Assembly: GCA_964579325.1 (NCBI GenBank)
Contig: CAZOHN010000228.1
Span: 1-5,683 of the forward strand
From: CAZOHN01 sp964579325
Lineage (GTDB): Bacteria; Pseudomonadota; Alphaproteobacteria; Rhodobacterales; Rhodobacteraceae
Reading direction: 5' to 3'
DNA: 5,683 nt
Part shown: one piece after another, positions 1 through 5,683 of the stretch
How the letters are laid out: each line of letters begins with the position of its first letter
Position numbering within the stretch: position 1 is the first letter of the stretch
Made by a program: the position numbers and the translations under genes
The notes under the pieces: generated by a model
Database searches by the model: none
Seen by the model: only the letters and a program-made list of their open reading frames with translations
What the model was told of the DNA's origin: nothing

Positions 1-879
1 TTCCTGATGAAGGACGGCTACAACTTCGACGTCGACAAGGATGCCGCGATCCACGCCTACAACCGCCATATGGTGAGTTATCTGCGCACCTACGAGCGTA
101 TGGGCCTGACCGCGATCCCGATGCGCGCGGCCAGCGGCCCCATCGGCGGTGACAACACCCACGAATTCCTGGTGCTGGCCGCCACGGGTGAGTCCGAGGT
201 ATTCTACGACGACCGGGTGACCGAGCTGAACCTCGGCGCGCGGGAGATCGATTATGACGACCGGGTGCAGGTGGCTGCGGTCTGCGAGGAGTTCACCACG
301 CTCTACGCCCGCACCGACGAGACCCATGACGAAGTGGCCTTTGCAGCGGTGCCCGAGGCGAGCCGCAAGGTGGGCCGGGGCATCGAGGTCGGACAGATCT
401 TCTACTTCGGCACCAAGTATTCCGAGCCGATGGGTGCCTTCGTGACCAACGACAAGGGCGAGAGGGTGCCCGTCCACATGGGGAGCCACGGGATCGGCGT
501 GAGCCGCCTTCTCGGCGCGATCATCGAGGCGAGCCACGATGACAAGGGCATTGTCTGGCCCGAGGGCGTGACGCCCTATCATTGCGGGATAGTGAACCTG
601 AAGCAGGGCGACGGAGCGGCGGATGCTGCCTGCGAGGGGCTCTACAAGGCGCTGGCCGACAAGGGGCTGACTGCGCTATATGACGACCGTGACGAGCGGG
701 CGGGCGCCAAGTTCGCGACGATGGACCTTATCGGCCTGCCGTGGCGGATCACGGTAGGTCCGAGGGGTCTCGCGAGAGGGGTGGTGGAGCTCACCTCGCG
801 CCGGACGGGTGGGAGCGAAGAGATGAGCCCAGAGGCGGCGGTGGCTCGGGTGGCAGAGATCTACGCCGCCCATCCTTGA
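1..879 (+). CDS. proS: Prolyl-tRNA synthetase, C-terminal part (5' end outside window)
   Basis: Class II aminoacyl-tRNA synthetase that charges tRNA-Pro with proline in the cytoplasm. Frame 1 is open from the first base, so the gene starts upstream; the ATG at 7 is internal. 292 residues are visible. Near residues 31-56 lies class II motif 2 (ERMGLTAIPMRA, then GPIGGDNTHEF). Near 128-145 is the proline-site segment GQIFYFGTKYSEPMGA, and near 160-175 motif 3 (GSHGIGVSRLLGAIIE). The anticodon-binding domain follows (YDDRDERAGAKFATMDLIGLP, ending in TVGPRGL). Only about 100 residues separate motif 2 from motif 3, so the roughly 180-residue editing insertion of the E. coli type is absent; this short form is known from alphaproteobacteria. 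The C-terminus looks intact. The stop lies 18 bp from the stop of the convergent transporter gene, and no U-tract terminator is seen between them. Confidence 0.97.
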   Translation, partial: FLMKDGYNFDVDKDAAIHAYNRHMVSYLRTYERMGLTAIPMRAASGPIGGDNTHEFLVLAATGESEVFYDDRVTELNLGAREIDYDDRVQVAAVCEEFTTLYARTDETHDEVAFAAVPEASRKVGRGIEVGQIFYFGTKYSEPMGAFVTNDKGERVPVHMGSHGIGVSRLLGAIIEASHDDKGIVWPEGVTPYHCGIVNLKQGDGAADAACEGLYKALADKGLTALYDDRDERAGAKFATMDLIGLPWRITVGPRGLARGVVELTSRRTGGSEEMSPEAAVARVAEIYAAHP

Positions 880-897
880 GCCAAAGACAAGGGGCCG

Positions 898-2067
898 TCA
901 GGTGGCCTGAGGCTCGGCGTGCTCCTGCACGGCCATGACGACGGCGGTGGGCCGCCTGAGCGCGACGAAGTAGACTGCGGCGTAGAGGCCGATCACCACC
1001 AGCCCGACCCACTCGATCCGGAAGGGCGTGAACTGGTAGGCGAGCACCAGCGAGAGCTGGAGGCCGAAGTGGAGCGGGTAGTAGCGCGCCCTGCCCAGCC
1101 GCCTGACGCTCCAGTCGAGGTTTGCCGAATAGAGCCGGATCAGGCTGTCGAGCGAGTTGATGACGAACACGACGCCCACGAAGATCATCATCCCGTTCAG
1201 CCAGCCGGGGATGACCACATCGTTCTCGAAGTAGATGTAGAGAACCGCGAACCAGAGCCCGAGCGGGATGGTCGGCAGTACGACCATCGAGAAGGCAAGC
1301 TGCCAGGACTTAAGCCCGCCGACGAAGTTGGCCACGAACTGGCCGATCATGATCGACCAGGCAAACCACCAGAACAGGTAGAACTCGTGGTAGTCGGTGA
1401 TCGGCGTCGCGAAGCGGTGGAGGTTCGCGAAGTAGCCGCCGAGCTTGCTGACGTTGGCCATGAGGCCGGAAAGTCCGATGCCGGTGTAGATGTAGGCGAC
1501 AATCACGAGCGCGGTGAAGACGAGGATGCCGAACCCCCAGGTCGACAGGATCGCCAGCCACTTCATGAAGCCGAGATCGCCCGAGGAATAGACCGAGATC
1601 CCGATGGCGACGATCACGATGGCCCAGATCGCAGAGGTTGGCAGGCCCGGTGCGTAGCTCGGCAGCGCCGTAAGGAAGAGATAGCCGGTGAAGGCGCAGG
1701 TGGCGATGACGGTGAGGTTGTAGACCCACTTCACCGCCGGAATGCGGAATACCTGCAGGCGTGGTTCAAGCACGATGAAGTAGAAGGCGGTGAGGAAATA
1801 CATCATCCACACCAGCGGCCCCCACATGCCGAACTCGATGGCGAGCGGGTTGGTGAAGGCATAGGCCGCGTCTTCGGCGTAGACCGGGAACTCGGTCAGC
1901 GGCAACATCACCAGGCCCATGTCGAGTCCTGCCGTGAACAGGAGCGCCACAAGCGTGAAGGTGTTGACGGGTGTGGTTCCCTGGCAGCTCAGGTTGCGCC
2001 AGCGCACTATGACGAAGAGCGAGGTGAGCAGGACCGTGACGTAAGCCAGGCTGATGATCAGGCTCAT
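898..2067 (-). CDS. Compact BCCT-family (betaine/carnitine/choline) transporter
   Basis: Inner-membrane secondary transporter, 389 residues with about 11 hydrophobic segments. Homology is recognised by recalled motifs. LVALLFTAGLDMGLV (residues about 39-53) matches the BCCT glycine helix (GMGIG in BetP). MWGPLVW (81-87) matches the HWG-P-W segment. YSSGDLGFMKWL (160-171) matches the 'SGL-KGIKWL' region. FYLFWWFAWS (229-238) matches the BetP signature FYWAWWISWS, keeping the F and the W-W-x-x-W aromatic box (W233, W234, W237). Usual family length is about 500-700 residues. Here the first helix, both hydrophilic tails and about 25 residues between the helices equivalent to TM9 and TM10 are missing. 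The ATG at 2067 is preferred because GGGGGA lies 5 nt before it; a start at 2172 would add 35 non-hydrophobic residues without such a site. Likely substrate is a quaternary ammonium or related osmolyte, but the exact one cannot be told. No bet or cai catabolic gene is nearby. Confidence 0.85.
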   Translation of the reverse strand: MSLIISLAYVTVLLTSLFVIVRWRNLSCQGTTPVNTFTLVALLFTAGLDMGLVMLPLTEFPVYAEDAAYAFTNPLAIEFGMWGPLVWMMYFLTAFYFIVLEPRLQVFRIPAVKWVYNLTVIATCAFTGYLFLTALPSYAPGLPTSAIWAIVIVAIGISVYSSGDLGFMKWLAILSTWGFGILVFTALVIVAYIYTGIGLSGLMANVSKLGGYFANLHRFATPITDYHEFYLFWWFAWSIMIGQFVANFVGGLKSWQLAFSMVVLPTIPLGLWFAVLYIYFENDVVIPGWLNGMMIFVGVVFVINSLDSLIRLYSANLDWSVRRLGRARYYPLHFGLQLSLVLAYQFTPFRIEWVGLVVIGLYAAVYFVALRRPTAVVMAVQEHAEPQAT

Positions 2068-2078
2068 CTGTGTCCCCC
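2068..2078 (-). promoter_or_regulatory. Ribosome binding site deciding the BCCT start
   Basis: Read on the minus strand, GGGGGA (2078 to 2073) lies 5 nt before the ATG at 2067-2065. This supports the downstream start over the in-frame ATG at 2172. Confidence 0.6.
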
Positions 2079-2242
2079 ATCCACTGGCCCCCGGAACCGG
2101 CGGTGCCCCTGCGCCCGCGGGGCGCCCCGTTTCCGTAAGGTTAACCTGCTTCTCCCGGTCAGGATACCGCAATTGCGAGGGCGGATCCGGAGTGGGGCCT
2201 GGTGCAAATGGCAGTCAGGCGAGTGCAATCGCGCGGCGGGAG

Positions 2243-2271
2243 TTGCATAGCGTCTGCCCCGGCACGATATT
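2243..2271 (+). promoter_or_regulatory. Candidate promoter of the hydroxylase gene (possibly leaderless)
   Basis: TTGCAT (2243-2248), a 17-bp spacer and GATATT (2266-2271) form a weak sigma-70-like pair, with about 3/6 and 4/6 matches. The predicted transcription start falls at or beside the A of the ATG at 2278. No Shine-Dalgarno-like sequence is seen in the 15 bases before that ATG, which fits a leaderless message. The in-frame TAG at 2248-2250 prevents any longer start. Confidence 0.3.
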
Positions 2272-2277
2272 GGGCGC

Positions 2278-3141
2278 ATGACCGCTGCATCCTGGATCGC
2301 TGCCGAAGACTCCTTGCGGTTGGGGGCGTTTGTTGCCGTCCTCGCCGCGATGCTGGTCTGGGAACTCGCGACTCCGTTGCGGAGGGCCGAGGTGCCACGG
2401 GTCGTCCGGTGGACCAACAACCTTGCCCTCGTCGCGGTCGATGGGCTTGTGGTGCGGCTGCTGTTTCCGGTGCTCGCCGTGGGTGCGGCCGCCTGGGCCG
2501 AGACCCGGGGTTTGGGCCTTCTGCCGCGTCTCGGTCTGCCGGGATGGGCGGCGTTCCTGGCTGCGTTCCTCGCCTTCGATCTTGCGATCTGGGCACAGCA
2601 CAGGCTGTTTCACGCTGTTCCGATCCTCTGGCGGCTGCACCGGATGCACCACGCCGACCTCGACTTCGACGCCTCAACGGGCCTGAGGTTCCACCCTGTC
2701 GAGATCGTGCTCTCGATGGCGATCAAGATCGCGCTGGCCGTGGCGCTCGGCGCGCCGCCGCTGGCGGTGCTGGCCTTCGAGATCGCCCTGAACGCCACCG
2801 CGCTCTTCACCCATGCCAATATCAGCCTTCCGCCCCGCGCCGAGGCGCTGGTGCGGCTGGTGTTCGTGACGCCCGATCTGCATCGGGTGCATCACTCGAT
2901 CCACCCAGACGAAACGAACTCGAACTTCGGCTTCAACCTGTCGGTCTGGGACCGCATGTTCGGCACCCTTCGTCCCGAGCCGCGCGACGGCCAACGGGGG
3001 ATGACCATCGGGCTCGAGACATTCCGCGACCAGCGCTGGCTGCGGCTCGATCGGCTGCTGGTGCTTCCTTTCGTCGATCCGCCCGAGGCGCAGTCGGGCG
3101 GTCAGGCGACCATCGTGACGACGACTGATCCGCGCTTGTGA
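2278..3141 (+). CDS. Fatty acid hydroxylase / sterol desaturase superfamily protein
   Basis: Integral-membrane di-iron oxygenase of the ERG3/ERG25-like fatty acid hydroxylase superfamily; members hydroxylate or desaturate lipids, sterols or carotenoids using O2. 287 residues, a usual size for bacterial members. Hydrophobic segments lie at about residues 16-31, 49-73, 88-106 and 142-178. The metal-binding histidine clusters are complete: H108-x3-H112 (HRLFH), H121-x2-HH125 (HRMHH) and H202-x2-HH206 (HRVHH), plus H139, H179 and H209. The family-typical NFGFNLSVWDRMFGTL follows at about 216-231. The substrate cannot be read from the sequence. The ATG at 2278 is the only reasonable start, because a stop lies 10 codons upstream and the next Met is residue 25; it has no visible Shine-Dalgarno. 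The gene diverges from the BCCT gene, and its last 40 bp overlap the 3' end of the oxidoreductase gene on the other strand. Confidence 0.9.
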   Translation: MTAASWIAAEDSLRLGAFVAVLAAMLVWELATPLRRAEVPRVVRWTNNLALVAVDGLVVRLLFPVLAVGAAAWAETRGLGLLPRLGLPGWAAFLAAFLAFDLAIWAQHRLFHAVPILWRLHRMHHADLDFDASTGLRFHPVEIVLSMAIKIALAVALGAPPLAVLAFEIALNATALFTHANISLPPRAEALVRLVFVTPDLHRVHHSIHPDETNSNFGFNLSVWDRMFGTLRPEPRDGQRGMTIGLETFRDQRWLRLDRLLVLPFVDPPEAQSGGQATIVTTTDPRL

Positions 3142-4064
3142 CCCGAGCCGGCAAGTCGATGGGCCTCGACGATTTCGGTGAACGGCAGGTCCGTGCCGAC
3201 GAAAGGACGGTAGGCGCCCGCCGCGTATAGCCCGACCAGGCGCTCCATCGCGGGGCGGGTATCGGCGGTGACCCCACCCACGACGCGCCTGTCTTCCGAG
3301 CGCCGCGGCCGCAGCATCGCCCCGACGAGGTCCGCGAGGCCGGCCGTCACGGCGAGCAGGCGTCCGCCTGCGACAAGATGTGCCTCGGCGCGGGACCACG
3401 GCAGCGTGCCAGCCAGATCGAGGATCACATCCCACTGGCCGGCAAGGGGGCCTGCGCGGTAGTCAATCGTTTCCTCGGCGCCGAGATCGTGGGCGAAGGC
3501 GGCATTCGCGGCGCTGCAGACTGCCGTGACCCGGGCACCGTGGTGGCGCGCGATCTGGATCGCGGCGATCCCGACCGCTCCGGTGGCGCCGTTGACGAGA
3601 ACACGTTCCCTGGCGGCGAGCTGGCCCTTCTCGAGCAGGTAGTCGACCGCGGTGAGGCCGCCGAAGAAAAAGGCGGCGGCCTCGGTGTCGGTCAGGCCCT
3701 CGGGGATCGGCAAGACCCGGCCATCCGCCGGAATGACAAGCTTTTCGGCATGGGCACCAAGCGCCATCCCGGTCGAACCAAACACCCGGTCGCCTTCGGA
3801 GAAGGCGCCGGCCGCCCGTTCGACGCGTCCCGCGAACTCCATCCCGAGCACGGCTTTGCGCGGACGGGTGAGACCGAAGCTGAGCCGCACGAGCGGCCCG
3901 AAGCCTGCCGGCACGTCGAGCGCCCGCACCCGGGCATCGCCGCGTGTCACCGCGGCAGCGGTGACACGGACGAGGAGGTCGTCCTTTCCCGGAACGGGGT
4001 CGGGCCACTCTGCGATGGAAACGACTTCGGGCGGGCCATAGGCCCTTGCGACGGCGGCTTTCAT
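3102..4064 (-). CDS. MDR-superfamily NAD(P)H quinone oxidoreductase / zinc-independent alcohol dehydrogenase-like protein
   Basis: Soluble medium-chain reductase, 320 residues, a full-length size for the zeta-crystallin/quinone-reductase branch. The N-terminal GroES-like domain has MKAAVARAYGPPEVV at the start and LGMEFAGRVE at 73-82. The Rossmann domain has NGATGAVG (158-165) for the dinucleotide, followed by GARVTAVCSAAN (176-187) and LGAEETIDYR (194-203). The C-terminus SGHKRGSVVVT is typical. The only cysteine is C183, so neither catalytic nor structural zinc can be bound as in classical alcohol dehydrogenases. Close relatives often carry a basic residue where A186 sits (CSTRN or CSAKN as I recall), so NADPH preference is uncertain. 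The ATG at 4064 has AGGAAGGAA 6 nt upstream; an 89-residue in-frame extension upstream lacks protein character. The true substrate is unknown. The 3' end overlaps the hydroxylase gene by 40 bp. Confidence 0.92.
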   Translation of the reverse strand: MKAAVARAYGPPEVVSIAEWPDPVPGKDDLLVRVTAAAVTRGDARVRALDVPAGFGPLVRLSFGLTRPRKAVLGMEFAGRVERAAGAFSEGDRVFGSTGMALGAHAEKLVIPADGRVLPIPEGLTDTEAAAFFFGGLTAVDYLLEKGQLAARERVLVNGATGAVGIAAIQIARHHGARVTAVCSAANAAFAHDLGAEETIDYRAGPLAGQWDVILDLAGTLPWSRAEAHLVAGGRLLAVTAGLADLVGAMLRPRRSEDRRVVGGVTADTRPAMERLVGLYAAGAYRPFVGTDLPFTEIVEAHRLAGSGHKRGSVVVTMVA

Positions 4065-4079
4065 GGTCGGTTCCTTCCT
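4065..4079 (-). promoter_or_regulatory. Ribosome binding site of the MDR oxidoreductase gene
   Basis: On the minus strand, AGGAAGGAA (4079 to 4071) lies 6 nt before the ATG at 4064-4062. It fixes the start and excludes the longer reading frame. Confidence 0.75.
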
Positions 4080-4184
4080 GCGGGCCTCGGACTGATCTGC
4101 CGTTCCGGGGGCCCTGGGTTGGGCAATATCATGTCGGTCTGAACATTTCCGGCCCGGCGGGGGCCTGCGGCCTTGAACGGGCGC

Positions 4185-4214
4185 AGGGTAGCGCCGAAAC
4201 GCCACGGGTGTCAA
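4185..4214 (-). promoter_or_regulatory. Candidate sigma-70 promoter of the MDR oxidoreductase gene
   Basis: On the minus strand, a perfect -35 TTGACA (4214 to 4209) is followed by an 18-bp spacer and a weaker -10 TACCCT (4190 to 4185). A start near 4178 would give a 5' leader of about 113 nt before the ATG at 4064. No riboswitch fold was recognised in that leader. Confidence 0.4.
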
Positions 4215-4252
4215 AGTGGGGCGGCCGGGGCGGCGACAAAGGTGCCGCTCGC

Positions 4253-4281
4253 TTGACCTTCGCGCGCCGTGCCGCCAAGGT
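4253..4281 (+). promoter_or_regulatory. Weak candidate promoter of lolC
   Basis: TTGACC at 4253-4258 is a good -35, but the -10 at a 17-bp spacing (CAAGGT, 4276-4281) matches poorly. It is listed because lolC, the only + strand gene after the inserted block, needs its own promoter unless transcription arrives from the hydroxylase gene. Confidence 0.2.
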
Positions 4282-4317
4282 CCGCGGCAATCACAACAGA
4301 GCAGACGAGACGCCTTC

Positions 4318-5604
4318 TTGGCCGGACGCACCGCCCCCTTCGCCGCCTTCGAGTGGATGATCGCCTGGCGCTACCTGCGCGCGCGGCGGGCCGAGGGCGG
4401 TGTCAGCGTGATGACCTGGATATCCCTGATCGGCATCACGCTGGCCGTCTTTGCCCTGATCGCGACGCTCGCCGTTCGGGCGGGGTTCCGCGCGGAGTTC
4501 GTCGATACGATCCTCGGCGCGAATGCCCATGTCACCGTCTACGCCTCGGGCGTGACCACCGAGACCGGAGCGCTCGACCGCACCATCCGCGACTACGGCG
4601 CGATGGCCGGGCGGCTGGCGGCGGTTCCGGGCGTGACGCGCGCGGCACCGCTGGTGCGCGGGCAGGTGATGGCGAACGGGCCGGGCGGCAATTCGGGCGT
4701 CGAGGTCTTCGGGATCGCGCCCGCCGACCTGATGCAGATCCCCCGGGTCGCGCAGTCGGACGAGGGCCGGGGCGATATCGGGCGGTTCCCGGTGGGCATC
4801 GCGATCGGTTCGGGCGTCGCGCGCAGCCTCGGCGTCGGCGTGGGCGACCGCATCAGGCTGATCTCGCCCGATGGCGTGCGCACCGCTTTCGGAACCAGCC
4901 CGCGAGTGAACGCCTACGAGGTGGTCTACATCTTCTCGGCGGGCCGCTATGACATCGACCGGACGCGGGTCTACATGCCCTTCGGCGAGGCGCAGAGCTA
5001 CTTCAACCGCGAGGAGGCGGCCGACGAGATCGAGCTTCTGGTCGAGACCCCCGAGCGGGTGGACGATCTGGGGCCTGCGCTTCTTGCCGCGGCTGGCGAG
5101 CGGGCGCTGCTCTGGACCTGGAAGGACAGTTCCGGCCCGTTCCTGCGCGCCCTCGACATCGAGGACAACGTGATGTTCGTGATCCTGTCGATCCTGGTGC
5201 TGATCGCGGCGATGAACATCGTCTCGGGCCTCATCATGCTGGTCAAGAACAAGGGCCGCGACATCGGCATCCTGCGTACCATGGGGTTGACCGAAGGATC
5301 GGTACTGCGAGTGTTCTTTCTCTGCGGGGCCTTCACCGGGATCGTGGGGACGGTTGCGGGTGTCGTGCTGGGGTGCCTCTTCGCGGTCTACATCGACCCG
5401 ATCTTCTCGGCGGTGAACTTCGTCTCGGGCGGGGGCGTCTGGGACCCTTCGATTCGTGGCATTTATTTCCTGCCCGCGAAACTGCAGGTGGTCGACGTGC
5501 TTTCGGCGGTGGCGCTGTCGCTGGGACTGTCGTTCGTGGTCACGATCTTCCCGGCGCGGCGGGCAGCGCGGATGAACCCGGTCGAGGCGCTGCGTTATGA
5601 GTGA
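4318..5604 (+). CDS. lolC: Lipoprotein-releasing ABC transporter permease (LolC/LolE family)
   Basis: Inner-membrane permease that, with the ATPase LolD, extracts outer-membrane lipoproteins from the inner membrane and passes them to LolA. With the TTG start it has 428 residues, usual for the family. The N-terminus reads PFAAFEWMIAWRYLRARRAE, then TM1 (about 32-54), the conserved FRAEFVDTILGANAHV, and a periplasmic MacB-PCD-type domain to about 280. TM2 (about 283-308), a cytoplasmic loop KNKGRDIGILRTMGLT that contacts the ATPase, TM3 (about 328-358), TM4 (about 391-412) and the classic end PARRAARMNPVEALRYE follow. Start choice: TTG at 4318 keeps PFAAFEW, which I recall as conserved in relatives, and has GAGA 7 nt upstream. 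ATG at 4357 has no spaced ribosome site, and ATG at 4216 would add basic, non-homologous sequence. Alphaproteobacteria usually have one such permease, so lolC versus lolE is a naming matter. Confidence 0.93.
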   Translation: MAGRTAPFAAFEWMIAWRYLRARRAEGGVSVMTWISLIGITLAVFALIATLAVRAGFRAEFVDTILGANAHVTVYASGVTTETGALDRTIRDYGAMAGRLAAVPGVTRAAPLVRGQVMANGPGGNSGVEVFGIAPADLMQIPRVAQSDEGRGDIGRFPVGIAIGSGVARSLGVGVGDRIRLISPDGVRTAFGTSPRVNAYEVVYIFSAGRYDIDRTRVYMPFGEAQSYFNREEAADEIELLVETPERVDDLGPALLAAAGERALLWTWKDSSGPFLRALDIEDNVMFVILSILVLIAAMNIVSGLIMLVKNKGRDIGILRTMGLTEGSVLRVFFLCGAFTGIVGTVAGVVLGCLFAVYIDPIFSAVNFVSGGGVWDPSIRGIYFLPAKLQVVDVLSAVALSLGLSFVVTIFPARRAARMNPVEALRYE

Positions 5605-5630
5605 GCGGGCGCGCGGCGGCTGGCCGGGCA

Positions 5631-5683
5631 GGGGGGCCGTCTGCCCCCCGTCGCCCGTGCCGGGCGACTCCCCCCGAGGATAT
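5631..5683. repeat. Tandem G/C hairpin tract after lolC, probable intergenic repeat or terminator-like element (cut by window end)
   Basis: Two perfect 7-bp hairpins lie back to back. GGGGGGC (5631-5637) pairs with GCCCCCC (5643-5649) around a 5-nt loop. GTCGCCC (5650-5656) pairs with GGGCGAC (5662-5668) around a 5-nt loop. A second CCCCCC (5670-5675) could compete for the first G-run, giving an outer stem that encloses the second hairpin. The tract ends in CGAGGATAT. From memory, a G/C hairpin followed by 'GAGGATATTT' recurs between genes in Rhodobacteraceae genomes; that is recollection, not something shown here. No U-run is visible before the window ends, so intrinsic termination is unproven. 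Confidence 0.55.

Larger units (their letters stand above)
2068..2277. promoter_or_regulatory. Divergent intergenic control region between the BCCT and hydroxylase genes
   Basis: This 210-bp gap lies between two genes transcribed away from each other, so promoters for both should be here. It contains two perfect 10-bp palindromes: AGGTTAACCT at 2138-2147 and CGCAATTGCG at 2168-2177. GCAA/TTGC elements recur at 2169-2176 (back to back), 2204-2207, 2225-2228 and 2243-2246; the two direct TGCAA copies are 21 bp apart, about two helical turns. These are candidate operators. No regulator gene lies in the window and no known factor's site is recognised. I could not place a convincing promoter for the BCCT gene. 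Confidence 0.4.
4065..4317. promoter_or_regulatory. Divergent intergenic region between the oxidoreductase and lolC genes
   Basis: This 253-bp stretch lies between genes transcribed away from each other. I see no protein-like reading frame in it. It holds the candidate promoters listed separately and an inverted repeat GACCTT (4255-4260) / AAGGTC (4277-4282) with a 16-nt gap, lying 35-62 bp before the likely lolC start. The repeat could be an operator or a leader hairpin. Confidence 0.4.

Noticed and set aside
898..910. Small hairpin TCAGG-TGG-CCTGA at the convergent proS/BCCT ends as a terminator.
   Set aside because: The stem is 5 bp with a 3-nt loop, lies inside the BCCT coding end and has no U-run on either strand.
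919..2250. 443-codon open frame on the + strand opposite the BCCT gene, longer than the gene itself.
   Set aside because: Its product is almost all D, E, R, H, P, G and V with no domain. This is the expected complement of a hydrophobic membrane protein in G/C-rich DNA, and the minus strand carries recognisable BCCT motifs.
2202..3128. 308-codon open frame overlapping the hydroxylase gene in another + frame.
   Set aside because: Arg/Ala/Pro-rich with no motifs; the frame starting at 2278 holds all the histidine clusters.
898..4064. A single choline/betaine or lipid-modification pathway made of the three middle genes.
   Set aside because: The genes alternate in strand, share no operon, and no choline dehydrogenase, betaine or lipid synthesis gene accompanies them; co-function is only a guess.
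4216..4317. In-frame upstream extension of lolC from ATG 4216.
   Set aside because: The extra 34 residues are basic and low in complexity, start far before the conserved PFAAFEW segment and would cover the candidate promoter.
4065..4331. In-frame 89-residue N-terminal extension of the oxidoreductase.
   Set aside because: MKAAV... is the normal MDR N-terminus and has a strong ribosome site directly before it.

Overview
The window is GC-rich (roughly two thirds G+C by eye). It reads as a chromosomal segment of an alphaproteobacterium, most likely a member of the Rhodobacteraceae. The signs are a prolyl-tRNA synthetase of the short type without the editing insertion, a LolC/E-type permease whose N-terminus resembles Rhodobacteraceae homologues as I remember them, and a G/C hairpin tract running into 'CCCCCCGAGGATAT' at the right edge. 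No RNA gene, CRISPR array, transposase, integrase or phage gene is visible.

Layout, left to right: (1) the 3' two thirds of proS (+, 1-879). (2) A compact, divergent BCCT-family transporter (-, 898-2067), tail-to-tail with proS across 18 bp. (3) A 210-bp divergent control region (2068-2277). (4) A fatty-acid-hydroxylase / sterol-desaturase superfamily membrane di-iron protein (+, 2278-3141). (5) A zinc-free MDR-type NAD(P)H quinone oxidoreductase-like protein (-, 3102-4064), which overlaps the hydroxylase gene tail-to-tail by 40 bp. (6) A second divergent control region of 253 bp (4065-4317). (7) A lipoprotein-releasing permease, lolC-like (+, about 4318-5604). (8) A G/C hairpin tract that begins just after its stop codon and is cut by the window end.

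proS and lolC (normally with lolD next) are housekeeping genes that, from memory, lie close together in many alphaproteobacteria. The three genes between them look like an accessory block placed in that neighbourhood. The five genes alternate in strand (+ - + - +), so none shares an operon with its neighbour here. A joint pathway for the BCCT carrier, the hydroxylase and the oxidoreductase is therefore not shown by gene order.

I do not see a clearly new multi-gene system. The points most worth a second look are the compact BCCT protein, with an aspartate in its unwound-helix glycine motif but an intact aromatic box; the apparently leaderless start of the hydroxylase gene beside repeated GCAA/TTGC elements; and the hairpin tract at the lolC 3' end, where lolD would normally be expected to start.
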